DNA of 64,000 nucleotides from Allium sativum (Eukaryota; Streptophyta; Magnoliopsida; Asparagales; Amaryllidaceae), in NCBI GenBank assembly GCA_030737875.1, contig CM060921.1, positions 402,048,192 to 402,112,191 on the forward strand. The letters are read 5' to 3'. Below the pieces are notes generated by a model, which was not told the DNA's origin, made no database searches, and worked only from the letters and a program-made list of their open reading frames with translations. A program made the position numbers and the translations under genes. Shown here piece after piece: positions 23,415 to 35,819 of the stretch (position 1 is the first letter of the stretch; every line of letters starts with the position of its first letter).

Positions 23415-26226
23415 ATTCCAATCTATTTCGAATTTCTATTCATTTCAATTTAATTCGAATTTCAAATCATTTCAATTTATTTCGAATTTCAATTCATTTC
23501 AATTTAATTTGAATTTCAATTCATTTCAATTTATTTCGAATTTCAATTCATTTCAATTTAATTCGAATTTCAATTCATTTCAATTTATTTCAAATTTCAA
23601 TTCTATTTCAATATTCATTGAAAAATGAATAAAATCGATATAAATATCGTTCACGTCAAAATGGCGTCCATCTAATCAACACGGCTTCATATATTTCTAT
23701 TTTCAAATATTCTATTTCAAAACTGGAATGAGGCTCAATCAATTACCATATAATGTTAATTATATGGATTTTCTACAACACATGTATAAAATAACAACGA
23801 TAAATAATCGACCATCTCCCAGAGTGCATTCTACATTGTATAAGCATCAAATATAAATATTTAACGCTTATGACAGTCTGTCAATCAATCGATCGACATA
23901 AACTAATTATTGGGATTAGTGTATGTCATATATCACCCCAATACCCGTATGGGGTTTTCAAACAATCAAACACGGATTTTATTTGTGCAGTTGGGCGATG
24001 TGTAAAATTTATCGTCCCAATCAATATTAGTCAAATGTGTGTGTATAAACAAATCATTCGATTCGTTTATAAATATTTATTTTATATATACGTTAAAAAT
24101 TATATTTTTAACTACAAATTATTTTCCACTATAAAATATTTCATTTCATTTCACAACACATCACATAACCAACTACAAATCAAAATCAAACAAATAAGCA
24201 TACAAGCCGTCCATGGTCTGTGGACGAAGGGTGTCGGGTACTACTAAACACCGTCTGCATCCTAGTATATATTTCAAACTAGAAATAGATTAAAAGTGAG
24301 GAGTTCTCACAGAGGGTTCCACTCCGTCGTGCTTTGCTTTTGAACTGCTGAACCGTCTAGACCGGTTTGAAATTTCGATGCAGTTCTTTTCATGCTGTTC
24401 AAATAAAAATTATACTTTTATTACTTCATTTCAGTAAATAAAAATTCTATTTTTATTTCCACTTCATATACATTTTTCAACGCTTCATTCTATATAAATA
24501 TCATATTTTTATATTCCTACCTCTTATATTTTTAAAGTCGAATCTTTTATGTAAAGATTATATTTTTCAAATCGAATCTTCTATGTAAAGATTATATTTT
24601 TAAAGTCGAATCTTCTATGTAAAGATTATATTTTTCAAGTCGAATCTTCTATGTAAAGATTATCCAACTTCTATGTAAAGATTATATTTTTCAAGTCGAA
24701 TCTTCTATGTAAAGATTATATTTTTAAAGTCGAATCTTCTATGTAAAGATTATATTTTTATTTCTAATCTATGTGTGTATAGATCACATTTTTCAAACAA
24801 AGTTCTATAGGCCAAAAATTGGATTTTTAAAATAAAGTTGTATGCATAAAAATCAATTCTTCATGTTAAATAAAAATCGGTCTTTCATGTTCAATCAAAA
24901 TCGGATCTTTCTTTAACCAAAAATCAAATTTCTCTCTAACTAAAAATCGAATTTTTCTACCTCTATAAAAACTGATTTTATAATTGCTAGTATATACTTA
25001 TAAAAATTGTATTATATACCCCCTTTTTTTTATTACACTTCTCATACAACAACAAAAAAAAGTCAAATCTTTACATACGTTAAAATAAAAAAAATCAAAT
25101 AGGAAGGCTTACTGTTTTTGATCGTTGGAGGGTGCTACTGTCGCTGGTGGCTCGTTGATTGAACTGTGGACTCGAGGGGAGGGTTTCGCGAGGTAGACGG
25201 ACTGCTCAGAGGCCGGGAAGGTGTTGAATCGGAGCGTCGGTGGTCGGGGAAGCCCTTCAGGAGGCGGCATCAGTCACGGCGGGTTTGGGGGCTGTGGGGC
25301 ATTGGCCTACATCATAAAAGGAGAGGAGGAAGAGGGGATCGGAGGTGGCCAGTCGTGGGCGCGTCGTTCGGAGCCCCCCTGCGGTGGTGGCGATGACGAC
25401 TTCCGCCATCGATTTGAAGGATCGAATTTTTTTTTCTGAGTTAAATCGTGGAAGAAAAGAGGGGGGGGGGGTTCTTTGTAAAGAGGAAGTTATAATTTAT
25501 TAATTTATTTTTAATTTAATCTTCATAAAGGTTGACTTTTCATCTGAACTCTAAACGACACCCAACGACTGTCGTCCCTAACTAAATACACCCATTCCGA
25601 ACACAACGCGATATATATCGTAGGCCAGTTCAATTGTTTCGATCAGTTTTCGTCAAAATTAACATACAACTCTATATATTGAATTTGAACGTGCATTTCA
25701 ACTTACTGGGGCCACATACTAACTCAAAAAAATTCCCGAAAAATATTTTCTAACTTCGTATTGATGATATGGTCCAAACAAAACTAATTTCGTCGAAATC
25801 CGAGGTCGTTTGCAAAATGGCCATTTTCAAGGGCTGAAATTCCATAGCGACTATTCTGAAATTTCAACTGGACGTAAGTTTTTATCCTCGCTATGAAATT
25901 TCGATTTTTCGGATTCGTTGAAAAGATATTCTCAAATAGATTCTATTGTTTTTGGTTTCGCTAAAATCCGGTTTATTTTCACCCGGTACATTCATTCGAA
26001 GTTTGAAATCGAATTATCGAACTACCGCGCCATTTTCGATTCCTTTTATAATTATAAATAATTATATATATTCTAACGACGACGAATATAAATATATACG
26101 TTCGAATTCTATTCAAAATAAATTTTATTCATTATTATTTAAAATAATTCATTTTAAATATTCAAAATTCATTAAATTCGCCAAAATAAAATTTTTAAAC
26201 TAGCCCAGAATTTCCGGGTTGTTACA
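23415..26226 (-). repeat. 5' LTR of element C, segment 2
   Basis: It resumes after the TRG target duplication. The AATTC-rich tract continues to about 23620. From 24292 it parallels 9165-11067: a 31-bp minisatellite with AATCTT...AAGATT arms (24536-24770; one unit is scrambled around 24661), splice donor (intron G at 25112), GC-rich leader (25125-25440) and LTR end CCGGGTTGTTACA. The stretch 23640-24290 has no counterpart in the window and no gene. Confidence 0.85.
25125..25440 (-). promoter_or_regulatory. GC-rich transcribed leader with short upstream ORF in LTR C
   Basis: This GC-rich island stands out from the AT-rich LTR and ends at a donor-like CA|GTAAGCC. On the minus strand both LTR copies have an ATG (10239-10237 on the left; the equivalent near 25411 on the right) opening a frame of about 46-49 codons with the same beginning (MAEVVIATTA) and the same stop. 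It resembles a first exon or 5' UTR. Plus-strand frames here are shadows. Confidence 0.4.
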
Positions 26227-27371
26227 CCTTAATTATATCATCAATATCCTAGGATCAAAGTAAAATTCATAGTTATAGAATCATTTGTATTTAAAGGCCC
26301 AAAGATGTAAGCTTATAAACTCTATCAAACTAAAAACCGTTGTTGATGAAAGGTGTGATTGTGGTGAAAGTTATGCAGATTAAGGATCTCAAGGGTAGAT
26401 TAATAGTAGAGGAGGGGTAGGGGTGAATAGTGTTTAATTAAATTTATGAATCTTTTAGAAATCTTTTGCAATATGATTATGGGTATATGTAGAATAATCA
26501 TAGTACCAAATAAAGAAATAAAAATGCAGGTAAACTGAATGTAGTAAAGAACACATTAGGATTTTTATATTGGTTCGAAGTTACTCTAGATCTAGTTTTG
26601 TATATTGTACGGTCTATAAACAATATCAACAATTACACTACTTGATTTCTTGGGCACAAGGGACACCCTCCAATACTATGACCTATGGGAAAGGACAACT
26701 TGATTTAATGGCCAGAAGTCCATACCCAACTTGATTTCTAGACAAACAAGTCATTACCAATTGCTTTTTCACTTGGCATAATCAAACCTTGCTAGATACA
26801 AGGATTCCTAGTCATACTTGTAAGGATTTTGAGTTGTTTATACAAAGAATGCAGACTCAGATCTTTTGATCTTGATTAAAATTGCTCTTATAACTTTGAG
26901 TTGCACTTTAATCTTAGTAAAATGGAGATAATTTGATGTAGAATCAAATGGAGAAGAGTTGACTTGACTCAGTTTGAAAATCAGTACAGTATAATTATAG
27001 ATTTTGTATATTTATAGAAATGAAAGAAAGAAGTTAAAATAATAAAGGAAAAGTTTAAAATTCATTTCTGCAAGAAGATTATATATAGAGGCGAGGAGAA
27101 ACGATAATTGATGAATGGTTATAGCGAACAGACAATTACATTCAAAATTGAAATTTGAACAATAACTGTATACATCGACATACTTGAGGACCCTATTTTG
27201 ACGTACTCTAGATTATTTTGAAAATTGCTTTACTAATTTGAACATAATAAGGCTTAAAAAACTTATTTGAAATAATTTAAAAAAAATATAACGATTTGAT
27301 AGTTTTCAAAACTATTTGAACAAAATAAGGCTTAAGAAAACTTACAAAGAATAATTTAAACAAAAATATAT

Positions 27372-27407
<36 letters not shown>

Positions 27408-28158
27408 TAGGGGATTTTATTGTGAAGGAAAAACTTCATAACCTTTTCAAGTCTAAGGATAGCCCACCAAAAATTTAATCCCAAGGTAATACACTAATAC
27501 TTTGACATTAGATTTTTTTTTGTTATTAATGAAGAAATGTTTCTTTTAATCTTTACTTCAAATGTTGTTTAGCTTTATTTCATTCAGTTACATTATTTAC
27601 ATCAGATTCAATTAAATTGTATTGTAGTGTTTAATTTGTTATATTTCAGTTTTTGGGTATCAATTTTTGTTTTTAAATTATTAGTTTTTTAAATTAAGAG
27701 TATGCATGTTTTATGTTTTGAACTGTAGTTATTATATAATTTGTACTATCACATTCATCATAATCTTTTGAATAAAACTGCTTCCTTTTTAGTCAAACAT
27801 TCTATGATGTAAATAGTTTTTTGTAGTAGTTATGTATCATTTTTGTTTTAATAGTTAGCAGTTTTTGGGTATCAGTTTTATGTCTGTAGGTGTCTGAATT
27901 GTCTAATATTGGTATCAGTTTTAAATATTTGTTTTCCTGATTACTTTTATATATATTAAATTTCTTTTTGCAGTGATGACAATAGTCCAATATTTCAATA
28001 TATTCTTTATCTAGTGGGTTTTATATTCAAAAATAGTTGTACACGACAAAAGTTATTTGAAAGATATGATGAAGAGAGGCTCCACATTATCCGATTCGAT
28101 TTTATTTGTTCCTATTTTGGAGGTGCTAATGTTTTTATAGAATTTTCAATGGGATAGC
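26227..28158. other. Unassigned AT-rich sequence, possible host DNA
   Basis: There is no LTR match inside the window and no credible ORF. A (TA)n microsatellite lies at about 27376-27402. From 26408 a GAGGGGTAGGGGTGAATAG stretch is followed about 150 bp later by TTATATTGGTTCGAAG, a pairing I recall from dispersed plant repeats but cannot classify. T-rich sequence from 27500 ending TTTCTTTTTGCAG (27962-27974) looks like an intron end, but no exon can be read after it. Confidence 0.45.
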
Positions 28159-31100
28159 TGTAACGGCTGGAATTTTCGACTCCTCGAGAGTCGAAAATTC
28201 CGCGACGTTAATGAAAGAATTTAGAAGGTGAGAAAGAAAAGATAGAACTAATAGAATAGGAGAAGAAGAAGAACATCAGAATCATCAGAGTAACACGAAT
28301 CTCACAGCGGAACGAATAACATATAATATATAACATAACTTTGAAGTAAACAGTTATATATATACAATAGCACTTATCAGAGTACAACACTTACAACACA
28401 GCGGAAATAACTATAGCTATAAAATCTTGCAGCCTCCTGCTCCAAGCTCTCCAAGTATATCTGTAAATCCTGACTACTTGACTGCCCGTACAAATTTAGG
28501 CACCCAAGAGTTTAGGGAAAACAACAAAGTAAACTCCGGGTCAGTCATGGGACTGGTATGAGTAAAATAGTTTAAAACAGGTATAGGATATCTCATAAGA
28601 CCACGCCGTGAATACAGAACGGGTTTTTCCCTTATGAGTATCTGAACAACTTTGACAAGCAATATCATTGTGATATTATAATAATGTCTAAGTACAAATA
28701 GGTATCAATCTAGCAGAAACGCTTGCATCTCACGTTCTACATACATAGTATAAAATCATAAACCGCAGGGCGCTTATCGGAGAATGGATTCCAACAGACA
28801 AGGTATGGGAGCACCTTCTGAATAGTGTACTCTAGAGGTGATACACTCAGGGTTCAACAAGAACGTCTTGCAACTCGGCCACACATAACCGCTCACTCAT
28901 TTAGCTTGAGTGTCGCGAATATATTGCCACCACGGTTATAGGCCATCAAACCGTCATCCGAAGATACAGAATCAGAAAGAAGTATAAATATGAATATTCT
29001 CTAGATCGGTGACAATACACCCTGCTTGGGGATGACCCAACTAGCCATGCTGCCTAGCCCAACTTTTGTTACTTCCTGGTGTGAGGCTAGAAGCTACGTC
29101 TATCTTCAGAACATCTGATCACCATTCACTTTGAATGCCACATCGTCATACCCGCCAAATCACAAATTTACTTATTCAAAAATAACACGGGTATACAGCT
29201 AAGAGAAACGAATTCCTCCGCCACCAATCGTGAATACGTTTGAACAGATCAACTTACGCGATCCATTGGATATACTCTGTCAGACCTTCTTCCATATACG
29301 TTGTCCTGGGACTGGACAAACCGAAGGCACTATTCAGTATATCCATCTTAGTCACTGTTATCTAAGACTTATACAACAGCCCTTGCACTTTACTCCGTCT
29401 TCAATTTATCTTTGGCAGATATTGCTCGCAACGCTTATGCCAATACATAGTGGTTCTTTGGATTATAATCCAACCGGTCTCTCCATATTAACAACGTTAA
29501 AATGGTAAAAACTTTGATAGTCTGTGATTCAACTATCAAATGAAAACATGTCGGTGTACAAACAACGATCTTATTTCCAAATGGAAATTCGATCGATCAA
29601 TCATCATATGTTCATATTTCCTTATTTCATATATTTAGAAAATATATGTTATTAATCATTGGAAAACATTTCCATAGCTTATTTTCACATCACTATTATT
29701 TCGCAACTATCAGTCCCTAACTGTAACTAGTATGAGAACAATTCTCTAAGTATCAATCCGGAAGGTCGAAACCAACATCAGATCGTCACTTAGAAAACCG
29801 TTCAACTTACCCTCTCCAGTTAATTTCTGAATTTGCTTAACTCTATTTCTTAAATTCTTATCATGAAAACATTTCATTTTCTATGTTTAGAAAACATATC
29901 TGACTATATTTGGAAAACGTTTCCAAAACTCATTTACGGATTTCCACCGAACGTTGTATAAAACGTCGTTACGCTTAATCCATTAATCGCTTATTACTTA
30001 ACTATATTTCAAATCAACCTTTTCTATCGAACCACCACTATTCCTTTGTCAATTTTGAAGTCAATCAAGTTGGGGTATAATTACCTCTCAGACCTTAATT
30101 GAACAACGTCCTTTACTGTGAAATTGATGAAGCTCGTCACTCACTTTTTCCAATCATCTGTTTACGCAAATTCTCGGATTCAGGTTACGAATCCACTTCT
30201 TATATGAAAACGTTTGATTTTAACTATACCTTGATTTAAAACCCGGAAGGTAAATAGTACTTTCCCGAATTTGATATAATCGAATTCGACGTATAACTCT
30301 CTCTCGAGTAATCTCTATTCGATTAACTCTCCCTTTTTAATAACTTATATTCGATAAACTCTATTTCGATTAACTCCTATCGAATAACTAATATTCGAAT
30401 AACTCTTCTTGGTTGGCTCTATTTCATTAACTCTTATCGAATAACAAATATTCGATTTTCTTAAATGTGTCAATTCTTATCGAATAACTAACATCCGATT
30501 TAACTTAAATGGATTTACTCTTATCGAATAACTTAATTCGATCTAACTCTTCTCGAATAACTACATTCGATTAACTCACATTGAATAACTAATATTCAAT
30601 TAACTCTTACGTGTTTAACTCTATTCGAATAACTAATTCGAATAACTCTAATGTGTTTAACTCTATTCGAATAACTAATTCGAATAACTCTAATGTGTTT
30701 AACTCTATTCAAATATCTAATTCGAATAACTCTTTTCGAATAACTAAATTCGATTAACTCTTTTAACTTTACTCGAATAACTATATTCGATTAACACCTT
30801 CTTTCCAATAACTATATTCGATTAACTCTTCGACTAACTCCTTTGGATTAACCAACTTCGAATAACTCCTTTGGATTAGCTAACTTCGAATAACTCCTTT
30901 GGATTAGCTAAGTTCGAATAACTCCTTTGGATTACCTAACTTCGAATAACTCCTTTGGATTAGCTAACTTCGAATAACTCCTTTAGATTAACTAACTTCG
31001 AATAACTCCTTTGGATTAACTAACTTCGAATAACTCCTTTGGATTAACTAACTTCGAATAACTCCTTTGGATTAACTAACTTCGAATAACTCCTTTGGAT

Positions 31101-34100
31101 TAACTAACTTTGAATAACTCCTTTGGATTAACTAACTGCGAATAACTCCTTTGGATTAACTAACTTCGAATAACCAATATTCGATAACTACTCTTCGAAT
31201 AAATAATATTCGGTAACTCTTCTCAAATGAATAACATTTGATTTCTCCACTCGAATAAACTATATTCAATTACTCTTCCCTCGAATACACTATATTCGAT
31301 AACTCTAATTGGTCAACTCTAACTGGTCAACTCTAACTGGTTAACTCAACTGGTTAACTCGACTGGTTAACTCTAACAGATTAACTCTAACTGGTTAACT
31401 CTAACTGGTCAACTCAACTGGTTTAACCTAACTGGTTAACTCTAACTGGTTAACTCAACTGGTTAACTCTACTGGTTTAACCTAACTGGTTAACTCGTCT
31501 TGATTAACTGAACAAATCCACTCAGTTTAACTTAGCTAATTCACGTTGATTAACTCTAACCGATTCACTTAGTTTAACTCAACTAATTCACTTCGATTAA
31601 CCACTTAGTTAACTTAACTAATCCACTTCGATTAACCACGTAGTTTAACTTAACTAATTCACTTCGATTAACCACTTAGTTAACTTAACTAATTCACTTC
31701 GATTAACTCGACCAATTCACTTGGTTAACTCCTATTTATTTAACAAATAAATATCTCCTTTAGTTTAATTCTATTTATTTAATCTCTAAATAAATATCCT
31801 TTATATTTCTTTTAACGAATATAATTCCTTTATATTTTGATTAACAAATATATCCCCTTATATTCGATTAACATATATATCCCCTTGTATTTGATTTACA
31901 AATATAATTCTTTTATATTTGTTTTACCAACTATATTCCTTTATATTCAGAATCCTTTTTTTTTATATATATATATAATCCCTTGATTTTATATAAATAA
32001 ACTATTTTCAAAATATACTTTGAAAACCCCTCTCCTACATTCTAGTATTTCTCATGGTATTTAACACACCATATAACAACGATAAATATCGTCCCACCAC
32101 ACAAAATCACACAGATTATATACATCACATTATATATCACAATATAAAAATCACAGTAAAATAACTGTTGAGGAATCCTGTTGGATTCCTCCAACCTGTT
32201 TCCCTGCACCACAGATGTTAGACAACACCAGTATAATATTCTGTTAGAACAGAATCAACATATAACTATTTGACGGTTTATATATATATATACATATATA
32301 TATAATCTCTACTAACTGACTAGCAGTTCAAGCAAACAATCAACACACAGTCAAACATACAATATTTTAACAGTTCTAAGAATACAACGTGAAAATAAAA
32401 CTGTTTAGAGTTTTTGAGATTTACTCACATTGGCGCGTTAATCGTTAAATAACGGTTTAACGGTACATCATCCCAGCCATCTGTTTTATCATGAATTTCA
32501 AACGAACTTCCCATGACCGTAGACAAGCTTTATCGTGTGCTCTCATTCATATGATCCCAACGTGGCGAGCGATGTCCCATTCTCGGCCCATGTTAGTTAA
32601 AACCCGCACCATTATGTCTTCTTCCCCAACTTCAACCTGCTCCTCGTTTATTCCCATAGCCGACAACTTCTACTCCATCACGCCTTAAGTCCACCCCTCC
32701 TGTAAACTCGCTTCACCAACTAACCCACCTTTCTTGCTTCCATCTCAACAGTTCATCCTCACAAAATTATGGGAAACAACTATCAGAAGAACACCTACAT
32801 AAAGAAAACAATACTTCCAGTAACCATAAAACTGACTTCCTCTCTATTTCACAACTTCCTCAATCAAACATTATCATCCTTGACCATCTCCCTTTTTCCG
32901 CGTTAGTTCCTCCCTTCAAATGTTTAAAGACAACAACTGTTAATCCTCTTCATTAGTAAATTACCCTTGAATACCTTAATTAACCTTACAGAGTAAATCC
33001 ATGTTTTAAAAACAGCCGACCCTTCTTCTTCAATATACAGTCCGACCCCTCAATGCCATCCTCCGCCTCACATCCCTCTTTCCACGGTCCATCGTCCACA
33101 CCATGAGCAACGCTGACCACTCCAGCAGCTCATCCCGTACACGACTACACCCTCGAGCTGGAGTTTGAACTCCTCAATCAAAACGTGACAGTAAGCTCTT
33201 CAACACTAAGCGGAATTGGCCAGAACCCGCGCTTTGCGATGCTAGACACCACGCCGACCTTAGATGATCCCCTGACATCACGCAGTCATGCTCCTCCTCA
33301 ACCCTAGGTCACCGTGTAAAAACACAGCAGGTGAGGAATGCGTCGAACCCTTTGAAGTTGAGACCAGATTGGAGTTCGAACTTCGTGGAGGCTACGAACC
33401 ATATAGGGTTCGATTTCGTCAAGTTTTTGAATTACCGTGATTTTCTGAAACTCTCGTTTTAAATTTGGGGGTGGCGGCTGAGAACAAGGTTCAGGAAAAC
33501 GAAATGGGTCTTGAGGGTTTGTAAAAGGGAATACTTATATAGGGTCAGTCTTTTTCGTTCATTGTGTGAACATGGATTTTCCACGGTTTCGGCTATGAAG
33601 GTGGAGGCGTGACATTTTACTGACCACCCACTTTGCTTAGCTGTTATGGTGAAAGAATTGTCCACGTTTTGACCTTTGTTTGTTTTGTGGCGGTATCCAG
33701 TGGTAGAAATATAGCATGCGTGTCCTGGTTTTACCGTACACGTTTTAGTTTTGGAAATGTTTGGTAGTGTATGTGGTCTTGTTTTAAGTTTACACAATTC
33801 TGGTACTCCGTTACACAAAATTTATACGATTGTACGGACTGATATAGACAGAGTTGAACATACCGTTGTGACGACCAACGTACCACGATTGTGAAGATAT
33901 ATTAATACCGGTAGATTAACTCATATTGTGAAACCTCAAAATGTTGATTACAGGGTGCAAAATACTCCAAATAAAAAGTTGCTTATTTAATTAAATAAAA
34001 ATTACCATAAATATCTAAAAATTAAATTATCACTACGTCTCAAAAGAACCTTGTCTAAATTCAAACCCGATCTCTAGTTATATCAAATAAACCGTTACGG

Positions 34101-34435
34101 TCGATAAACGATTTTATAGCGACTATTTTAAAATTTGATTTGGACATATATCAAAATCTACACGACAAAATCCCGATTTTTCTCTTCCACTAGAAAGATA
34201 TACTCCACCAGCTCCACACGTTTCTTGTTTCACCGAAATCCGGCTTATAACGAATCCTGTACATTCAGTTGAAGTTCAACTCGCCAAATAACGAACTACC
34301 GCATCGTTACGGGCTTGATTATAATTATTATTATAATTTATACGTTCAACTATCGTTTGTTTAATATATTCGTTAATTAAATAATTAAATAATTAAATAA
34401 CTAAATTATAACACCTTACAAAACGCGCCATTACA
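28159..34435 (-). repeat. 3' LTR of element D (6277 bp)
   Basis: The plus-strand start is TGTAACGGCTGG and the end CGCGCCATTACA. Parts in element order (minus): TATA (33541-33535), leader with splice donor (intron G at 32428), A/T-rich minisatellites (30280-31730), hairpin I (28542-28555), hairpin II (28483-28502), CAGCGGAAA (28399-28407) and a terminal hairpin (28169-28201). Open frames up to 119 codons occur at the same place in both copies but show no protein features. Confidence 0.95.
30836..31171. repeat. 28-bp minisatellite in left LTR D, 12 units
   Basis: The unit is AACTCCTTTGGATT plus AACTAACTTCGAAT with small variants. The right LTR has 13 units (38497-38860). It sits in a broader A/T-rich field of TTCGAATAACT-type and AACTGGTTAACTCT-type short repeats (30280-31730). 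Confidence 0.93.
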
Positions 34436-34470
34436 GACTTCCCCCTTAAAATAATTTCGTCCTCGAAATT
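34436..34470 (-). promoter_or_regulatory. PPT and pre-PPT hairpin of element D
   Basis: The minus strand has hairpin AATTTCG-AGGA-CGAAATT (34453-34470), then TAAGGGGGAAGTC touching the LTR. Confidence 0.85.
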
Positions 34471-35805
34471 GCTAAGTTAGAGGTTGACCCTATATATTGG
34501 AACTCCTAAGATTGGTTTACCCCTTATTTCTGATTTCAACCGAACCAATTAATATCGACTGAAATATTTATTCTTCCGACAAACTAAAATTTTCAAAAAT
34601 TTTGAAAATTTTCTAACACTTTAAATTTTCGGAAAATTTCGCCATAACCTCCTTTGTACAGCCCTATCTGTAAAACCACAACTCGCCTCTCTAGGCCATC
34701 TCCAACCCAAAAGAAAATCAAACAGCCAAGCGGCTTGCCGATTCGGCTCATAAATCTCATGCTTATATCAAAAATAAACTTGTACCTTTTTGTCGGGCAT
34801 ATCAACCTTATCACTTTCAACTGTATCAACCCAACATATACCAAGGTCTTCTCAATCCAATCTTCAACTCAACCACTTGGTTCTATCCAAGTCAAATTCT
34901 ATTCAAACTCCAATATTAGATTTCAAACTCTTAACCCATCAACTTAATTCCAATCCAGATTATTCTCTAACCGAATCCCGATTTATTTAACTTGGTTCAA
35001 GTTAAATTTTAATTTACTATTTGTTTTTACCATCTTGATTCATTCCACTTAACAAGTTAAATTTTAAATTTTAAGATTTAAATTCCTGGGATTTATTTCA
35101 AATCAATTTCAAATCCTAACACCAATTCAAAACTTTTGAATTTCTAAACAACTTGTTTTCCTCAACACCATTTGAAAACAAAACCATTGGTAGTAATCCG
35201 CCACTTAGAAACTCAAAAATTACACCGACGATGTATCGATCCATCCTCGGAATTATTTTCCAGTCATCCAGGTGAGTTAGATACTATATTTATTTCTAAT
35301 TGAAAAACATTTTCAAAATCTCCTAAGAATTTAAAATTTCCTTATTTTAATTCCAATTCTGATTTAATTTCAGATTTTAATTCAACAGGTTCCACGTATT
35401 TTACTTATAGGAATTCTTATTGGTTATATATATAACCATTTAATTTATAATCTTACTCGATTATAATAACAACCAATATATCCAATATATTATAATTTTG
35501 ATACATATGTCTTCTCTATATCGAGATATACCTTGGGTAAACTTATTTTAATTTACCCTCTTTTCAAAACATACCATGATGGTTCATCGTATTCAAGTGT
35601 TTAGTAACTCCTACCGATACAGTGGATCAAACTGATCGACCAAAACTCATAAACGATTCAACCAATGAATCTCCACAATATAAAACAAATTTTATATCAT
35701 ATACAAATACGATCACTCGTACATATACACTCAATCTCAGTCTAGGGTATTACTAACCCTATCTCTACCGAGTCACGCCACAGAGCCAAGTAATTCTTAA
35801 CTTAA

Positions 35806-35817
35806 GCTCTGATACCA
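35806..35817 (-). promoter_or_regulatory. Primer-binding site of element D
   Basis: The minus strand reads TGGTATCAGAGC, two bases from the LTR end at 35820. Confidence 0.93.
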
Positions 35818-35819
35818 AC

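Larger units (their letters stand above)
9165..26226 (-). mobile_element. Element C: giant-LTR, coding-less retrotransposon, host of nested insertions
   Basis: Left LTR (9165-11067, continuing beyond B) and right LTR (12098-26226, interrupted) share a segment: 9165-11067 matches 24292-26226. Between them lie PPT, a 1030-bp interior and PBS, all in minus orientation. Without the nested TRG element and the MITE the right LTR is about 6.26 kb. LTR ends are TGTAACAACCCG and CGGGTTGTTTCA. Nothing encodes Gag or Pol. It shares leader and interior blocks with element D. TSD on the right would be CCTTA (26227-26231); the left partner is outside the window. Confidence 0.88.
34436..35819 (-). other. 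Internal region of element D (1384 bp, non-coding)
   Basis: No open frame of gag or pol type. Blocks at 34618-34800 and 35740-35785 match element C. The remaining part, 34810-35730, is A/T-rich and featureless to me. Confidence 0.85.

Noticed and set aside
23407..23628. 73-codon frame of repeating QFNSNFNSFQF-type residues
   Set aside because: A by-product of the AATTTCAATTC tandem tract.
27962..27990. Intron end suggesting a host gene
   Set aside because: A single pyrimidine-AG signal without any readable exon or similarity is not enough to call a gene.
30836..31171. CRISPR-like regular repeat
   Set aside because: Units are head-to-tail without unique spacers, in a plant LTR; it is a minisatellite.
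33459..33818. 119-codon minus-strand frame repeated at 41158-41517
   Set aside because: It is identical only because it lies in the two near-identical LTRs of D; no domain, and it covers the promoter/leader area.
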